64,000 nt of DNA, from positions 186,001 to 250,000 of the forward strand of contig JAPZTO010000002.1 in assembly GCA_027532775.1 (NCBI GenBank), in the 5' to 3' direction. The notes beneath the pieces are model-generated. The model did not search any database. It was not told the DNA's origin and saw only the letters and a list, made by a program, of their open reading frames with translations. Positions 8,788-17,877 of the stretch are shown in pieces (positions within the stretch are counted from its first letter, which is position 1; each line of letters begins with the position of its first letter). A program made the position numbers and the translations under genes. This stretch comes from Beijerinckiaceae bacterium. Lineage in GTDB: Bacteria; Pseudomonadota; Alphaproteobacteria; Rhizobiales; Beijerinckiaceae.

Positions 8788-9678
8788 TCATTTCGCCCAG
8801 CGGCGATGGCCCCACATCCATTGTTCCGGCCGTTCGCGGATGGATTGCTCGAAACAGGCCTGGATCCGCGCGGTTGTCTCCAGCAGGTCGGCGTCACGGT
8901 CGCCGCTGCGGGCAACGGGGATCTCGACCGTGCGGACCCGGAAGGTCGCGCCGGCTTCCCGCAGCACCATCCCGGCGAAGAGCGGCACGTCACGCCCCCG
9001 GGCGAGCAGGGCCGGGAACAGCGTCGAGGGGGCGGGGCGGCCGAAAAACGGCACCGCGAGGCCGGTCAGGTCACGCAGGTCGGCCATGATCGTCACCGTG
9101 CCGCCCTGTCCGACCATGCGGAGCAGGTGGCGGGCCGTGTCATGGCCCTTGGAATGCAGCCCGAGCGCGTAGAAGGGCAGGCGCAATTTCGAGGCCTCGG
9201 CCTCGACAAAGGGGTTCTGCAAGCGCTGGTAGACTCCGGCCACCGGCAGGCCGAGCCGGTGGAGCAGGGGCGCAGCAAGCTCCCAGTTGCCCTGGTGGAG
9301 CGAAACGAAGACGGCGCCACGCGCTCTTGCCGCCGCCACGGCCTCGCGGGTTTCCTCGCCGATGCGGAAGCGGTCGAGATCGGCGGTCAGCGCGCCGATA
9401 TGGAAAGCCTCCGCCGTGGTCCGGCCGAGATTGTCCCACATCGCGGCGAGATGGCGCTCCCGCGTGGCGGCGTCGATTTCGGGCAGGCTCGCGGCCATCT
9501 GCTCGCGGGCGCGGGCATGGCGCTTGTTGAACGGCGCCGCCTTCCGCCACAGCGCGCCGGAGAGCGCGCTGGCCCTGTCCGGACCCAGCGCATGGATCAG
9601 CCCGGCCATGGCCCGGAAGCCGAGGGCCTCGAGCCGGAACCGCATCGCGCGGGCGGGGGGGAGCGGGGGTATCGTCAA
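8788..9678 (-). CDS. LpxL/HtrB-family lipid A or lysophospholipid acyltransferase
   Basis: A protein of 296 residues of the membrane-associated LpxL/HtrB family, which transfers acyl groups to lipid A or related lipids at the inner membrane. The catalytic H-x4-E motif is present as HQGNWE (H128, E133). Further conserved blocks are GVYQRLQNPFVE, MADLRDLTGLAVPFFGRPA and the C-terminal PEQWMWGHRRWAK. The best ribosome-binding site (AGGA) sits 6 nt before a TTG at 9678. An internal ATG at 9645 has none, so the TTG start is preferred. The exact acyl donor and acceptor cannot be told from sequence. Confidence 0.88.
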   Translation of the reverse strand: MTIPPLPPARAMRFRLEALGFRAMAGLIHALGPDRASALSGALWRKAAPFNKRHARAREQMAASLPEIDAATRERHLAAMWDNLGRTTAEAFHIGALTADLDRFRIGEETREAVAAARARGAVFVSLHQGNWELAAPLLHRLGLPVAGVYQRLQNPFVEAEASKLRLPFYALGLHSKGHDTARHLLRMVGQGGTVTIMADLRDLTGLAVPFFGRPAPSTLFPALLARGRDVPLFAGMVLREAGATFRVRTVEIPVARSGDRDADLLETTARIQACFEQSIRERPEQWMWGHRRWAK

Positions 9679-9802
9679 CGGGTTTCCTGATCGCGGGCCG
9701 GTTGGCCATCCGGAGGATTGGACAGCGTGGATGAAGATGCTATCGAGGGCTTCTTCCCGGAACCGTTCCTGATCGTCAAGGACTCAAGGTCTCCTCTCCC
9801 GC

Positions 9803-10756
9803 ATGAGCCCCGTCGTCACCCTTGCTTTCCCGTTCTTCGGCCTGATCCTGCTCGGCTTTGCCTGTGGCCGGTTCATGAAGATCGCGGAAAGCGGGCTGGC
9901 TTGGATGAATTTCTTCATTGTCTACATCGCGCTGCCGCCGCTTTTCTTCAAGCTGATCGGCGCGACGCCGTTCGAGCAGCTGACGAACTGGCGCTTCATC
10001 GCCACGACGACCTTCTGCACCTATCTCGCGTTCTTCCTGTCCTTCGGGATCGGAATCTTCGCCTCGCGCGGGAATATCCGCGAATCGACGATCCAGGGCG
10101 TGTTCGGCGCCTATTCGAATGTCGGCTATATGGGCCCGGGCCTGACACTGGCCGCTTTGGGACCGGGCTCCTCGGTGCCGACGGCGCTGATCTTCGTGTT
10201 CGATTCGATGCTGCTCTTCACGATCGTGCCGTTCCTGATGGCGCTGGGCGGCGGCGAGAAGATCCGCTTCTGGGCGACGACGCGGCTGATCGCGATCCGG
10301 ATTTTCACCCATCCGTTCAATGTCGCCACCTTCGCGGGCGTGATCGCGGCCTATTTCAAATGGCAGCCACCTCAGGCGATCGACACGATGCTGGTCCTGC
10401 TCAAGGGCGCGGCGGCGCCGGTGGCACTGTTCGCGCTCGGGGTGACGGTGGCGTTGCGCCCGCTGACCACGATCCCGCGGGAAATGCCGGTCCATCTTTT
10501 CGTGAAGCTCATCCTGCACCCGCTCCTCGTTTTCGTGGTGCTGAGCCTGATCGGCGGGTTCGAACGGGTCTGGATCCTCACGGCCACGCTGATGGCCGCG
10601 CTGCCGCCGGCGCTCAACGTCTTCGTCATGGCGCGGCAGTATGACACCTATGTCGAGCGCGCCTCGTCGGGCGTGCTGGTGGGCACGCTCGTTTCGATCG
10701 TCACCGTGACAGGCCTGCTCTGGCTGATCGCCGAGAACTGGCTGCCGATGCTCTGA
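9803..10756 (+). CDS. AEC (auxin efflux carrier) family transporter
   Basis: An inner-membrane protein of 317 residues with about ten hydrophobic segments. The family pattern is seen in the first half (ILLGFACGRFMK, then GVFGAYSNVGYMGPGL) and the second half (HPFNVATFAGVIAAYF, then LPPALNVFVMARQYDTY). Bacterial AEC members move small organic acids such as malate or malonate, and the substrate here is unknown. It stands alone on the plus strand and converges closely (17 bp) with the flavoprotein monooxygenase gene. Confidence 0.9.
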   Translation: MSPVVTLAFPFFGLILLGFACGRFMKIAESGLAWMNFFIVYIALPPLFFKLIGATPFEQLTNWRFIATTTFCTYLAFFLSFGIGIFASRGNIRESTIQGVFGAYSNVGYMGPGLTLAALGPGSSVPTALIFVFDSMLLFTIVPFLMALGGGEKIRFWATTRLIAIRIFTHPFNVATFAGVIAAYFKWQPPQAIDTMLVLLKGAAAPVALFALGVTVALRPLTTIPREMPVHLFVKLILHPLLVFVVLSLIGGFERVWILTATLMAALPPALNVFVMARQYDTYVERASSGVLVGTLVSIVTVTGLLWLIAENWLPML

Positions 10757-10773
10757 GCGTCAGGCGTTTCGGC

Positions 10774-11958
10774 TCAGGCGCTGCGCTTCTGGCCGAAAGG
10801 CGGGGTCCAGCTGCCGATGCGCATGGCGAGCTGGCGCAGGGGCGCGATCTGCTTCAGCGCCGTCAGGGCGAGGGCGCGGGTGATATCCAGCGGCAGGAAA
10901 TCGGCGATCAGCGCGCTGTTCATCAGGTCGACGCCGGTGGCGCGCATGTCCATGTCGAGCTTGCGATCCTGCGCATAAAGCGGCAGAGCCGCCGTCAGGT
11001 CGGTTCCCTCGCGATGCGCGGCAACCAGGCGCCGGACGAGCGATTCCACATCCTTCAGGCCGAGATTGAGCCCCTGCGCGCCGATGGGCGGGAAGGCATG
11101 CGCGGCCTCGCCGATCAGCGCCACGCGGCCGGCCACCAGCCTATCGGCCACGCGCTTGCGCATCGGCACGGCCCCGATGGCGCTGATGATCTCGAACGGG
11201 CCGAGGAAGGAGGAGGCCCGGCGGGTGATGATCTCCGCCAGCCTTTCACGCGGCAAGGCGAGCAGGCCCTCGGCCTTGTCGGGCCGCATGATCCAGACCA
11301 AAGCCGAGATGCCATCGCCCGAGGGCACGAAGGTGAAAGGCCCTTCGCGCGTGTGGAATTCGGTGGAGATGTCCTCGTGGTCCTTCGGATGACGCAGCCG
11401 GCAGGTGAGGGCGGTCTGCGGGTAATCCTTGGTGCGGAAGGCGATGCCCGCCGCCTCGCGCGTTTTCGAGTTCTGGCCATCGGCGCCCACCAGCAGGCGG
11501 CTTTCATGGTTCGAGCCGTCCTCCATCTCCACGATGATGCTGTCGGCAACGGTGCGGAAGCCCCGGAACTGGGCGTCCGAGAGGGTGAGGCCGGGCGTAT
11601 GCCGGGCTGCTTCCATCATCACGGCGAGGATATCGGCATTGGCGATGTTCCAGCCGAACGCATCCTGCCCGATCTCGAGGGCACGGAAGGTTGTGGTCGG
11701 GGCGCGGACAAGCCCGCCGGTCAGGTCGATGATGCGGATGGCACGCAAGGCCGATGCCCTGTCCTGCAAGGCCGGGCCTAGGCCGAGGCCGGCGAGGAAA
11801 TCGAGGCTGGTCTGGAAGAGAGCGGCCGAGCGGCCATCGTCGCGGATCGTCGTCGGCGCGCCGAGCAGGTGGACGGTCAGCCCGGCTTGCGCAAGGCCAA
11901 GTGCCGCGCTGAGCCCGGCCGCGCCGCCGCCGACAATCGTGACATCGCTTCTCGACAT
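10774..11958 (-). CDS. UbiH/UbiF-family FAD-dependent monooxygenase
   Basis: A flavoprotein of 394 residues likely hydroxylating the aromatic ring of ubiquinone precursors. An N-terminal Rossmann motif (VTIVGGGAAGLSAAL) is followed by the ADGQNS segment. The class A FAD-binding signature is present as GRVALIGEAAHAFPPIGAQGLNLGLKD, where Glu replaces the usual Asp in GD. The frame opens further at a TTG (11973), but ATG 11958 has a GGAGG 9 nt upstream and starts directly before the FAD domain. It is probably a UbiH/UbiL-type enzyme, but which ring position it acts on cannot be assigned. Confidence 0.85.
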   Translation of the reverse strand: MSRSDVTIVGGGAAGLSAALGLAQAGLTVHLLGAPTTIRDDGRSAALFQTSLDFLAGLGLGPALQDRASALRAIRIIDLTGGLVRAPTTTFRALEIGQDAFGWNIANADILAVMMEAARHTPGLTLSDAQFRGFRTVADSIIVEMEDGSNHESRLLVGADGQNSKTREAAGIAFRTKDYPQTALTCRLRHPKDHEDISTEFHTREGPFTFVPSGDGISALVWIMRPDKAEGLLALPRERLAEIITRRASSFLGPFEIISAIGAVPMRKRVADRLVAGRVALIGEAAHAFPPIGAQGLNLGLKDVESLVRRLVAAHREGTDLTAALPLYAQDRKLDMDMRATGVDLMNSALIADFLPLDITRALALTALKQIAPLRQLAMRIGSWTPPFGQKRSA

Positions 11959-12170
11959 GTCTCCAGCCTCCAACCCGGATTCGGGCGCACCATGCGCCGG
12001 CTTGGCCGGTCCTTCAAGCCTCGTCGCCCGCCGGGGGATTCAACCTTCGGCCTTGTTCCCAGCCTTCGCACCTTCCATCCCGCGTTGGCGCTTGAAATCA
12101 TTCCTGTTTGATGCACGGATGAGGCATGGACAGGCGGCTGCAAGGCCGTCGCACAGGGACGGAGATTTCG

Positions 12171-13145
12171 ATGGCCAAGGTTGTACGCGTGGCCGCCCAT
12201 GGCGGACCGGAAGTTCTGACGCTCGAAGATGTCGCAGTGCCGGCACCGGGCGCCAGCGAGGTCACGATCGAGCAAAAGGCGATCGGCCTCAACTATATCG
12301 ACACCTACTTCCGCACCGGGCTCTACCCGGCGCCGTCCATGCCCTTCACGCCCGGCAATGAAGGCGCGGGCATCGTCCGGGCGGTTGGCAGCGGCGTGAC
12401 GGGGCTGAAGCCGGGAGACCGGGTCGCCTATGTCGGCACGCTCGGCGCCTATGCCGAGATCCGCAACATTCCCGCCAGCGCGCTGGTGAAGATCCCGGCC
12501 AAGGTGAGCTTCGAGACCGCCGCCGCAATGATGCTCAAGGGCCTGACGGCAGAATATCTGCTGTTCCGCACCTTCAAGGTGAAGAAGGGCCATACCGTCC
12601 TGATCCATGCCGCGGCCGGCGGCACCGGCACCCTGCTGGTGCAATGGGCGAAATCCCTCGGCGCCACGGTGATCGGCACGGTCGGCTCGCCGGAAAAGGC
12701 GAAGCTCGCCAAGAAATATGGCGCGCATCACGTCATCAACTACAATACCGAGGATTTCGCCGCCCGGGTGAAGGAGATCACCAAGGGCGGGCTCTGCGAT
12801 GTCGTCTATGACGGCGTCGGCAAGGCGACGTTCCCCGCCTCGCTGGATTGCCTGAAGCCGTTCGGCACCTTCGTGAGCTTCGGCAATGCTTCGGGCCCAG
12901 TCGAGGCATTCGATATCGGGATCCTGGCCAAGAAGGGCAGCCTCTACGCGACGCGGCCGACCTTGTTCACCCATATCGGCAACCCGCAGACCTATGCCGC
13001 CATGGCGCGGCGGCTGTTCGGCGCCGTGGCGAAAGGCACGCTGACGGTGCCGATCGACCAGCGCTTCCCGCTGGCCAAGGTCGCCGATGCGCATCGCGCG
13101 CTCGAGGGGCGCAAGACCACCGGCTCGACCGTGCTCGTTCCCTGA
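12171..13145 (+). CDS. NADPH:quinone oxidoreductase (zinc-free medium-chain reductase)
   Basis: A protein of 324 residues of the QOR/zeta-crystallin class. The N-terminal GroES-like domain carries the quinone reductase signature region (KAIGLNYIDTYFRTGLYP, GNEGAGIVRAVG). The NADPH-binding domain has AAAGGTGTLLVQWAK. No structural zinc cysteines are visible. The upstream extension of the open frame is not conserved, so ATG 12171 is chosen. Its stop overlaps the start of the ABC ATPase gene (TGATG), which suggests translational coupling with the nucleoside transporter. The metabolic reason for that link is not obvious. Confidence 0.92.
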   Translation: MAKVVRVAAHGGPEVLTLEDVAVPAPGASEVTIEQKAIGLNYIDTYFRTGLYPAPSMPFTPGNEGAGIVRAVGSGVTGLKPGDRVAYVGTLGAYAEIRNIPASALVKIPAKVSFETAAAMMLKGLTAEYLLFRTFKVKKGHTVLIHAAAGGTGTLLVQWAKSLGATVIGTVGSPEKAKLAKKYGAHHVINYNTEDFAARVKEITKGGLCDVVYDGVGKATFPASLDCLKPFGTFVSFGNASGPVEAFDIGILAKKGSLYATRPTLFTHIGNPQTYAAMARRLFGAVAKGTLTVPIDQRFPLAKVADAHRALEGRKTTGSTVLVP

Positions 13146-14665
13146 TGGGGCCGGAGCGCATCCGCCTCACCGGGATCACCAAGGCCTTCGGCACGCTGAA
13201 GGCCAATGACCATGTCGACCTGACGCTGCATGCCGGCGAGATCCACGCCCTGCTCGGCGAGAATGGTGCCGGCAAGTCGACGCTGATGAAGATGCTCTAC
13301 GGGCTGCTCCGCCCCGATGCCGGCGAGATCCGGATCAACGGGCAGCCCGTCACCCTGCCGTCACCCCGGGCCGCGCGGGCGCAAGGCATCGGCATGGTGT
13401 TCCAGCATTTTTCGCTGTTCGAGGATTTCACGGCGCTGGAGAACATCGCCATCCCGCTTGACGGGCGGATCGCCGATGCCGGGCTCCGGGCCGAAGTCGA
13501 GGCCAAGGCGCGGCATTTCGGGTTGGCCATCGCGCTCGACCGGCCGGTCCATACGCTTTCCGCCGGCGAGCGGCAGCGGATCGAGATCCTGCGCGCGCTG
13601 ATGCAGGAACCGCAGGTGCTGATCCTCGACGAGCCGACCTCGGTTCTCACGCCGGACGAGGCGGAGGCGCTCTTTGCCACGCTGGAAAGCCTTGCCTCGG
13701 CGGGCGCCGGCATCCTCTTCATCAGCCACAAGCTGGAGGAAGTGCGCCGGCTCTGCTCCCGCGCCACGATCCTGCGCGGTGGCAAGGTTGTCGCAGAGAC
13801 CGATCCGCGTGCCGTTTCGGCGGCCGAACTCGCCGCGCTGATGGTCGGCGAGGGCGTGCTCGATCTCCGCCCGGTGGCCGATCATGCCCTCGGCGAGCCG
13901 ATGCTGCATCTCGACGGGCTCTCCGTCGCGCCGGAAGGCGTGCATGGCGTCACGCTGCGGGATATCCATCTCACCGTCCGGGCGGGCGAGGTTGTCGCCA
14001 TTGCCGGCGTGGCCGGTAACGGGCAGAGCGAGCTTTATGCCGCGATTTCCGGCGAGGGCGGGCGCATCACGGCCGGCCAAATCCGGATGGCCGGGCAGGA
14101 CGTGACCCGGCGCGATATCAATTCCCGCCGGAGGCTCGGCGCGGCCTTCGTGCCGGAAGCCCGGCTCGGCCAGGCGACGCTGCCGCAGGGGCCGCTTTCG
14201 GAGAACATCATCCTGTCGTGGCATGCCACCGGATCCCTCGGGCGGTGGCTGCTCGATACGGTGCGGACCGGCGCTGTCGCGCGGCGGGTGATCGAGCGGT
14301 TCGACGTGCGCACACCGTCGTCCGATCCACAGGCGGTGCAGCTTTCGGGCGGGAACCTCCAGAAATATGTGGTCGGCCGCGAGATCGAGCGGCAGCCGCG
14401 GCTGATGGTCGTCGACCAGCCAAGCTGGGGCGTGGATGCGCGCGCGGCGACGCATATCCGCCAGACCCTGCTCGACCTTGCGGCAGCAGGTGCGGCGGTG
14501 CTGGTGATCTCGCAGGATCTCGACGAGGCCATGGCCATGGCGGACCGGATCGCCGTGATGCATGGCGGATATCTCAGTGCAGCGCGGCCGGTTCCGGCAC
14601 TCAGCCGCGCGGAAATCGGCCTGCTGATGACACAGGGCGAGAGCCCGGCACGGGGGGCGGCATGA
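13145..14665 (+). CDS. ABC transporter ATP-binding protein of the BMP/nucleoside type (two fused ATPase domains)
   Basis: A protein of 506 residues with duplicated ATPase domains, as in rhamnose/ribose and YufO-type importers. The first domain has Walker A GENGAGKST, signature LSAGERQR and Walker B VLILDEPTS. The second has a degenerate Walker A (VAGNGQSE), signature LSGGNLQK and Walker B LMVVDQPSWGVD, the usual asymmetric pattern. It starts at ATG 13145, overlapping the quinone reductase stop, and its stop overlaps the first permease start (ATGA). It energises the transporter encoded by the next three genes. The BMP-type binding protein points to purine nucleosides as cargo. Confidence 0.93.
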   Translation: MGPERIRLTGITKAFGTLKANDHVDLTLHAGEIHALLGENGAGKSTLMKMLYGLLRPDAGEIRINGQPVTLPSPRAARAQGIGMVFQHFSLFEDFTALENIAIPLDGRIADAGLRAEVEAKARHFGLAIALDRPVHTLSAGERQRIEILRALMQEPQVLILDEPTSVLTPDEAEALFATLESLASAGAGILFISHKLEEVRRLCSRATILRGGKVVAETDPRAVSAAELAALMVGEGVLDLRPVADHALGEPMLHLDGLSVAPEGVHGVTLRDIHLTVRAGEVVAIAGVAGNGQSELYAAISGEGGRITAGQIRMAGQDVTRRDINSRRRLGAAFVPEARLGQATLPQGPLSENIILSWHATGSLGRWLLDTVRTGAVARRVIERFDVRTPSSDPQAVQLSGGNLQKYVVGREIERQPRLMVVDQPSWGVDARAATHIRQTLLDLAAAGAAVLVISQDLDEAMAMADRIAVMHGGYLSAARPVPALSRAEIGLLMTQGESPARGAA

Positions 14666-15735
14666 GCTTCAACCTCGCCCTCGTGCCGCGGCGGGACGTC
14701 TCGCTCATCCGGCAGGTTCTGACGCCGGTTGTCGCGCTTCTGGTGGCGCTGCTGATCGGCGGGGTCATCGTCTGGCTGATGGGCCGCTCGCCGGCCAAGG
14801 CGTTCGACGTGTTCCTGCGCGAGCCGCTGACAGACCCCTGGGCCCTGCAGGAGGTGCTGCTCAAATCGACCCCGCTGATGCTGATCTCGATCGGGCTGAT
14901 CTTCTGTTTCCGCGCCAATCGCTGGAATATCGGCGCGGAGGGGCAATTCCTGCTCGGCGGCATTTTCGGCGGCGGGGTTGCCATCGCCACGCATGGCCTG
15001 ACCGGGCCGTGGATCCTGCCGCTGATGATGCTGGCCGGCGCCCTTGGGGGGATGCTCTATGCTGCCATCCCCGCCATGCTGCGCAACCGCTTCGGCATCA
15101 GCGAGATCCTGACCAGCCTGATGCTGGTCTATGTGGCGGAGTTGCTGCTCGATTACCTCGTCCGCGGCCCCTGGCGCGACCCCAAGGGCTTCAATTTCCC
15201 GCAGAGCGTGCCGTTTACCGATGCTGCGCAACTCCAGCCGCTCTTCGAGGGCGGCCGGCTCCATGCCGGGTTTGCGCTGGCGCTTCTGGCGGTGCTGGTC
15301 GCGATCCTCGTCTTCCGGCGCTCGCTGTTCGGCTTTGCCGTCCGGGCGAGTGGCGAGGCGCCGCGCGCGGCCAATTTCGCCGGGTTCAACGAGCAGCGGA
15401 TCACGCTGGTTGTGTTCCTGATCTCGGGCGGGCTGGCCGGGCTGGCCGGCATGATCGAGGTGTCGGGGCAGGTTGGCCAGCTCCGGCCCGGCTTCGGGCA
15501 GGGGCTCGGCTTCACGGCGATCATCGTTGCCTTTCTCGGGCGGCTCTCGCCCGTCGGGGCGATGCTGTCCTCGCTGGTCATCGCGGTGCTGCTGATCGGG
15601 GCGGAGAGCGCGCAGGTTTCCCTGAAACTGCCCTTCGACCTGACCCGCTTCTTCATGGGTCTGCTCCTCATCACCGTTCTCGCCGGCGAGAGCCTGAACC
15701 GCTATCGCCTTGAATTCCGGAAGGAAGCTGCCTGA
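14662..15735 (+). CDS. ABC transporter permease (BMP/nucleoside type, first subunit)
   Basis: An inner-membrane permease of 357 residues of the branched-chain amino acid/sugar permease superfamily (YufP-like). It has multiple hydrophobic segments and the typical FRANRWNIGAEGQFLLGGI, AMLRNRFGISEILTSLML and LVIAVLLIGAESAQVSL blocks. The start at 14662 overlaps the ATPase stop by 4 bp, and the stop overlaps the second permease start (TGATG). The open frame extends far upstream inside the ATPase gene, but that part is not coding. Confidence 0.92.
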   Translation: MSFNLALVPRRDVSLIRQVLTPVVALLVALLIGGVIVWLMGRSPAKAFDVFLREPLTDPWALQEVLLKSTPLMLISIGLIFCFRANRWNIGAEGQFLLGGIFGGGVAIATHGLTGPWILPLMMLAGALGGMLYAAIPAMLRNRFGISEILTSLMLVYVAELLLDYLVRGPWRDPKGFNFPQSVPFTDAAQLQPLFEGGRLHAGFALALLAVLVAILVFRRSLFGFAVRASGEAPRAANFAGFNEQRITLVVFLISGGLAGLAGMIEVSGQVGQLRPGFGQGLGFTAIIVAFLGRLSPVGAMLSSLVIAVLLIGAESAQVSLKLPFDLTRFFMGLLLITVLAGESLNRYRLEFRKEAA

Positions 15736-16652
15736 TGGAGATGCTGCCCTTCATCCTTGCCACGGTCTTCACCGCCGCCACGCCGCTGCTGATCGCCGCG
15801 CTCGGCGAGCATGTCACCGAGCGGGCCGGCGTGCTCAATCTCGGCGTCGAGGGCATGATGATCGTCGGCGCGGCCACCGGCTTCGCGGCGGCGGTTCTCA
15901 CCGATTCGAGCGTTTTCGGCATCATCGCCGGCGCGCTGGCGGGAATGGCGCTTTCGGCGGTCTTCGCGCTGATGGTCCTTGTCTTCGCCACCAACCAGGT
16001 TGCAACCGGGCTGGCGCTGACGATCATGGGGCTCGGGCTGGCCGGGCTGATCGGCCAGGGCTTTGTCGGCCAGCCGCGCGCGGCCATCCCGCCCGTTCAA
16101 ATCCCGCTACTGAGCGAGATTCCCGTGCTCGGCAAGGCGATCTTCACGGGGGATTTCGTGTTTTTCCTCTCGCTGGGGCTGATCGCCTTCGTCGCATGGG
16201 GGCTGAACCGCACCCGGTTCGGCCTGTTGCTGCGGGCGGTGGGCGAAAGCCATGGCTCGGCCCATGCGCTGGGCCTGCCGGTCAAGCGGATCCGGCTCGT
16301 GGCGATCCTGTTCGGCGGGCTGCTGGCCGGGCTGGCCGGCGCCTATCTCTCGCTGATCTATACGCGGTTCTGGTCACCGGGGATGAGCGCCGGGCGGGGC
16401 TGGATCGCGCTGGCGCTCGTGGTCTTTGCCGGCGGGCATGTCTGGCGGCTGGTGCTCGGGGCCTATCTCTTCGGTGGCATTACTGTGGCGCAGTTACATG
16501 CTCAGGCCGGGGCCATCGGTCTGCCCTCGCAATTCCTGTCGGCCCTGCCTTACCTGATGACCATCGCTGCGCTACTCTTCCTCTCGATCTCGGGGCGCAA
16601 GGGCGCCGGCGCGGCAGGATCGCTCGGGCAGCCCTTTGTTCCGGAACGATAG
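15735..16652 (+). CDS. ABC transporter permease (BMP/nucleoside type, second subunit)
   Basis: An inner-membrane permease of 305 residues, YufQ-like. Characteristic blocks are GEHVTERAGVLNLGVEGMM, FATNQVATGLALTIMG and VGESHGSAHALGLPV, with about eight to ten hydrophobic segments. It is translationally coupled to the preceding permease and completes the transmembrane part of the nucleoside importer. A gap of about 70 bp separates it from the binding protein gene. Confidence 0.93.
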   Translation: MEMLPFILATVFTAATPLLIAALGEHVTERAGVLNLGVEGMMIVGAATGFAAAVLTDSSVFGIIAGALAGMALSAVFALMVLVFATNQVATGLALTIMGLGLAGLIGQGFVGQPRAAIPPVQIPLLSEIPVLGKAIFTGDFVFFLSLGLIAFVAWGLNRTRFGLLLRAVGESHGSAHALGLPVKRIRLVAILFGGLLAGLAGAYLSLIYTRFWSPGMSAGRGWIALALVVFAGGHVWRLVLGAYLFGGITVAQLHAQAGAIGLPSQFLSALPYLMTIAALLFLSISGRKGAGAAGSLGQPFVPER

Positions 16653-16720
16653 TTTCACGCTTGGCCGTGGCGATGCCGGCCGGGCGGAAGACGATGGGCA
16701 TCGCGTTTTGGGGGTATTTC

Positions 16721-17788
16721 ATGTCGAGAACAGGGGTTCTGGCGGTTTTGGCCGTGTCGCTAGGTCTGGCCGCGCCAGCGGTTGCGCAGGAAAAACTGAA
16801 GGTCGGCTTCATCTATGTTGGCCCGGTCGGCGATTTCGGCTGGTCCTACCAGCATGATGAAGGGCGCAAGGCCATCGAGAAGGCCTTTCCGGGCCGGGTC
16901 GAGACCACCTTCATCGAGAGCGTGCCGGAGGCAGACAGCGAGCGTTCGATCGAGCAGCTGGCCCGCACCGGCCACAAGCTGATCTTCACCACCTCGTTCG
17001 GCTATATGGAGCCGACGCTGAAAGTGGCGAAGAAATATCCGAACGTGATGTTCGAGCATGCCACCGGCTTCAAGCGCGACAAGAATGTCGCGACCTATTC
17101 GGCCAAGTTCCATGAAGGTCGTTTCATCATCGGCAAGATCGCCGGCAAGATGACGAAGACCAACACGCTCGGCTATGTCGGCGCCATGCCGATCCCGGAA
17201 GTCATTGCCGGCATCAATGCGTTCTATCTCGGCGCGAAATCGGTCAATCCGGACGTCAAGATCAAGATCGCCTGGGCGAATGCCTGGTTTGATCCGGGCA
17301 AGGAAGGTGACGCAGCCAAGGCGTTGCTCGACCAGGGTGCCGATATCATCACCCAGCATACGGATAGCCCGGCGCCGCTGCAGCAGGCTTCGGCCCGCGG
17401 CAAGCTGGCTTTTGGCCAGGCCTCGGACATGACGCGTTTCGCACCGAACCATATCCTGACCTCGATCATCGATGACTGGGCGCCCTATTATGTCGAGCGC
17501 ACCCGTGCCGTGCTCGAAGGCAAGTGGCAGAGCCAGGACGTGTTCGATGGCCTCGCGAAGGGCAAGGTCAAGATGGGCCCCTATGTCAACATGCCCGATG
17601 AGGTGAAAAAGCTGGCCGAGGAAACCGAAGCGGCGCTGAAATCCGGCAAGATCGACGCGTTCATGTGCCCCGTCGTTGCGCAGGACGGCAAGACTGTCGA
17701 GTGCAAGGGCGGCGACCGGCTGACGGACGAGCAGGTGGTCGGCATGAACTTCTACGTGCAGGGGATCGAGGGCACGATTCCAAAATAA
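16721..17788 (+). CDS. BMP-family ABC transporter substrate-binding protein
   Basis: A protein of 355 residues with a Sec signal peptide (LAVLAVSLGLAAPAVAQ) and a BMP (basic membrane protein) domain: KVGFIYVGPVGDFGWSYQHD, ARTGHKLIFTTSFGYMEP, TLGYVGAMPIPEVIAGINAF. BMP proteins such as PnrA bind purine nucleosides. An in-frame ATG at 16694 is an alternative start, but 16721 gives a compact signal peptide. It is last in the operon after the ATPase and two permeases, the reverse of the common gene order in which the binding protein comes first. Confidence 0.93.
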   Translation: MSRTGVLAVLAVSLGLAAPAVAQEKLKVGFIYVGPVGDFGWSYQHDEGRKAIEKAFPGRVETTFIESVPEADSERSIEQLARTGHKLIFTTSFGYMEPTLKVAKKYPNVMFEHATGFKRDKNVATYSAKFHEGRFIIGKIAGKMTKTNTLGYVGAMPIPEVIAGINAFYLGAKSVNPDVKIKIAWANAWFDPGKEGDAAKALLDQGADIITQHTDSPAPLQQASARGKLAFGQASDMTRFAPNHILTSIIDDWAPYYVERTRAVLEGKWQSQDVFDGLAKGKVKMGPYVNMPDEVKKLAEETEAALKSGKIDAFMCPVVAQDGKTVECKGGDRLTDEQVVGMNFYVQGIEGTIPK

Positions 17789-17808
17789 AGCAGCTGTCCA
17801 AAGTAAAG

Positions 17809-17839
17809 AAGCTATCCAAGACAGAGACCGATAGCTTTT
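17809..17839 (+). terminator. Probable hairpin terminator after the BMP operon
   Basis: AAGCTATC (17809-17816) pairs with GATAGCTT (17830-17837) and is followed by TTC. It begins 20 bp after the binding-protein stop. The left arm lies in a short direct repeat (AAAGCAGCTGTCCAAAG and AAAGAAGCTATCCAAG). A second, stronger GC hairpin follows at 17847-17877. Confidence 0.45.
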
Positions 17840-17846
17840 CGCCCAG

Positions 17847-17877
17847 GAACCGGCCGGCACCCTGTTTCGGCCGGTTC
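17847..17877. terminator. GC-rich inverted repeat between the BMP gene and ohrR (convergent)
   Basis: GAACCGGCCG and CGGCCGGTTC form a 10-bp perfect stem around an 11-nt loop. It lies at the 3' ends of two convergent genes, its right arm touching the ohrR stop codon. No T-run follows, so a terminator or mRNA-end stabiliser role is an inference. Confidence 0.45.

Noticed and set aside
13361-14563. Long antisense frames across the BMP ATPase gene
   Set aside because: They are shadows of a gene with clear Walker and signature motifs on the plus strand.
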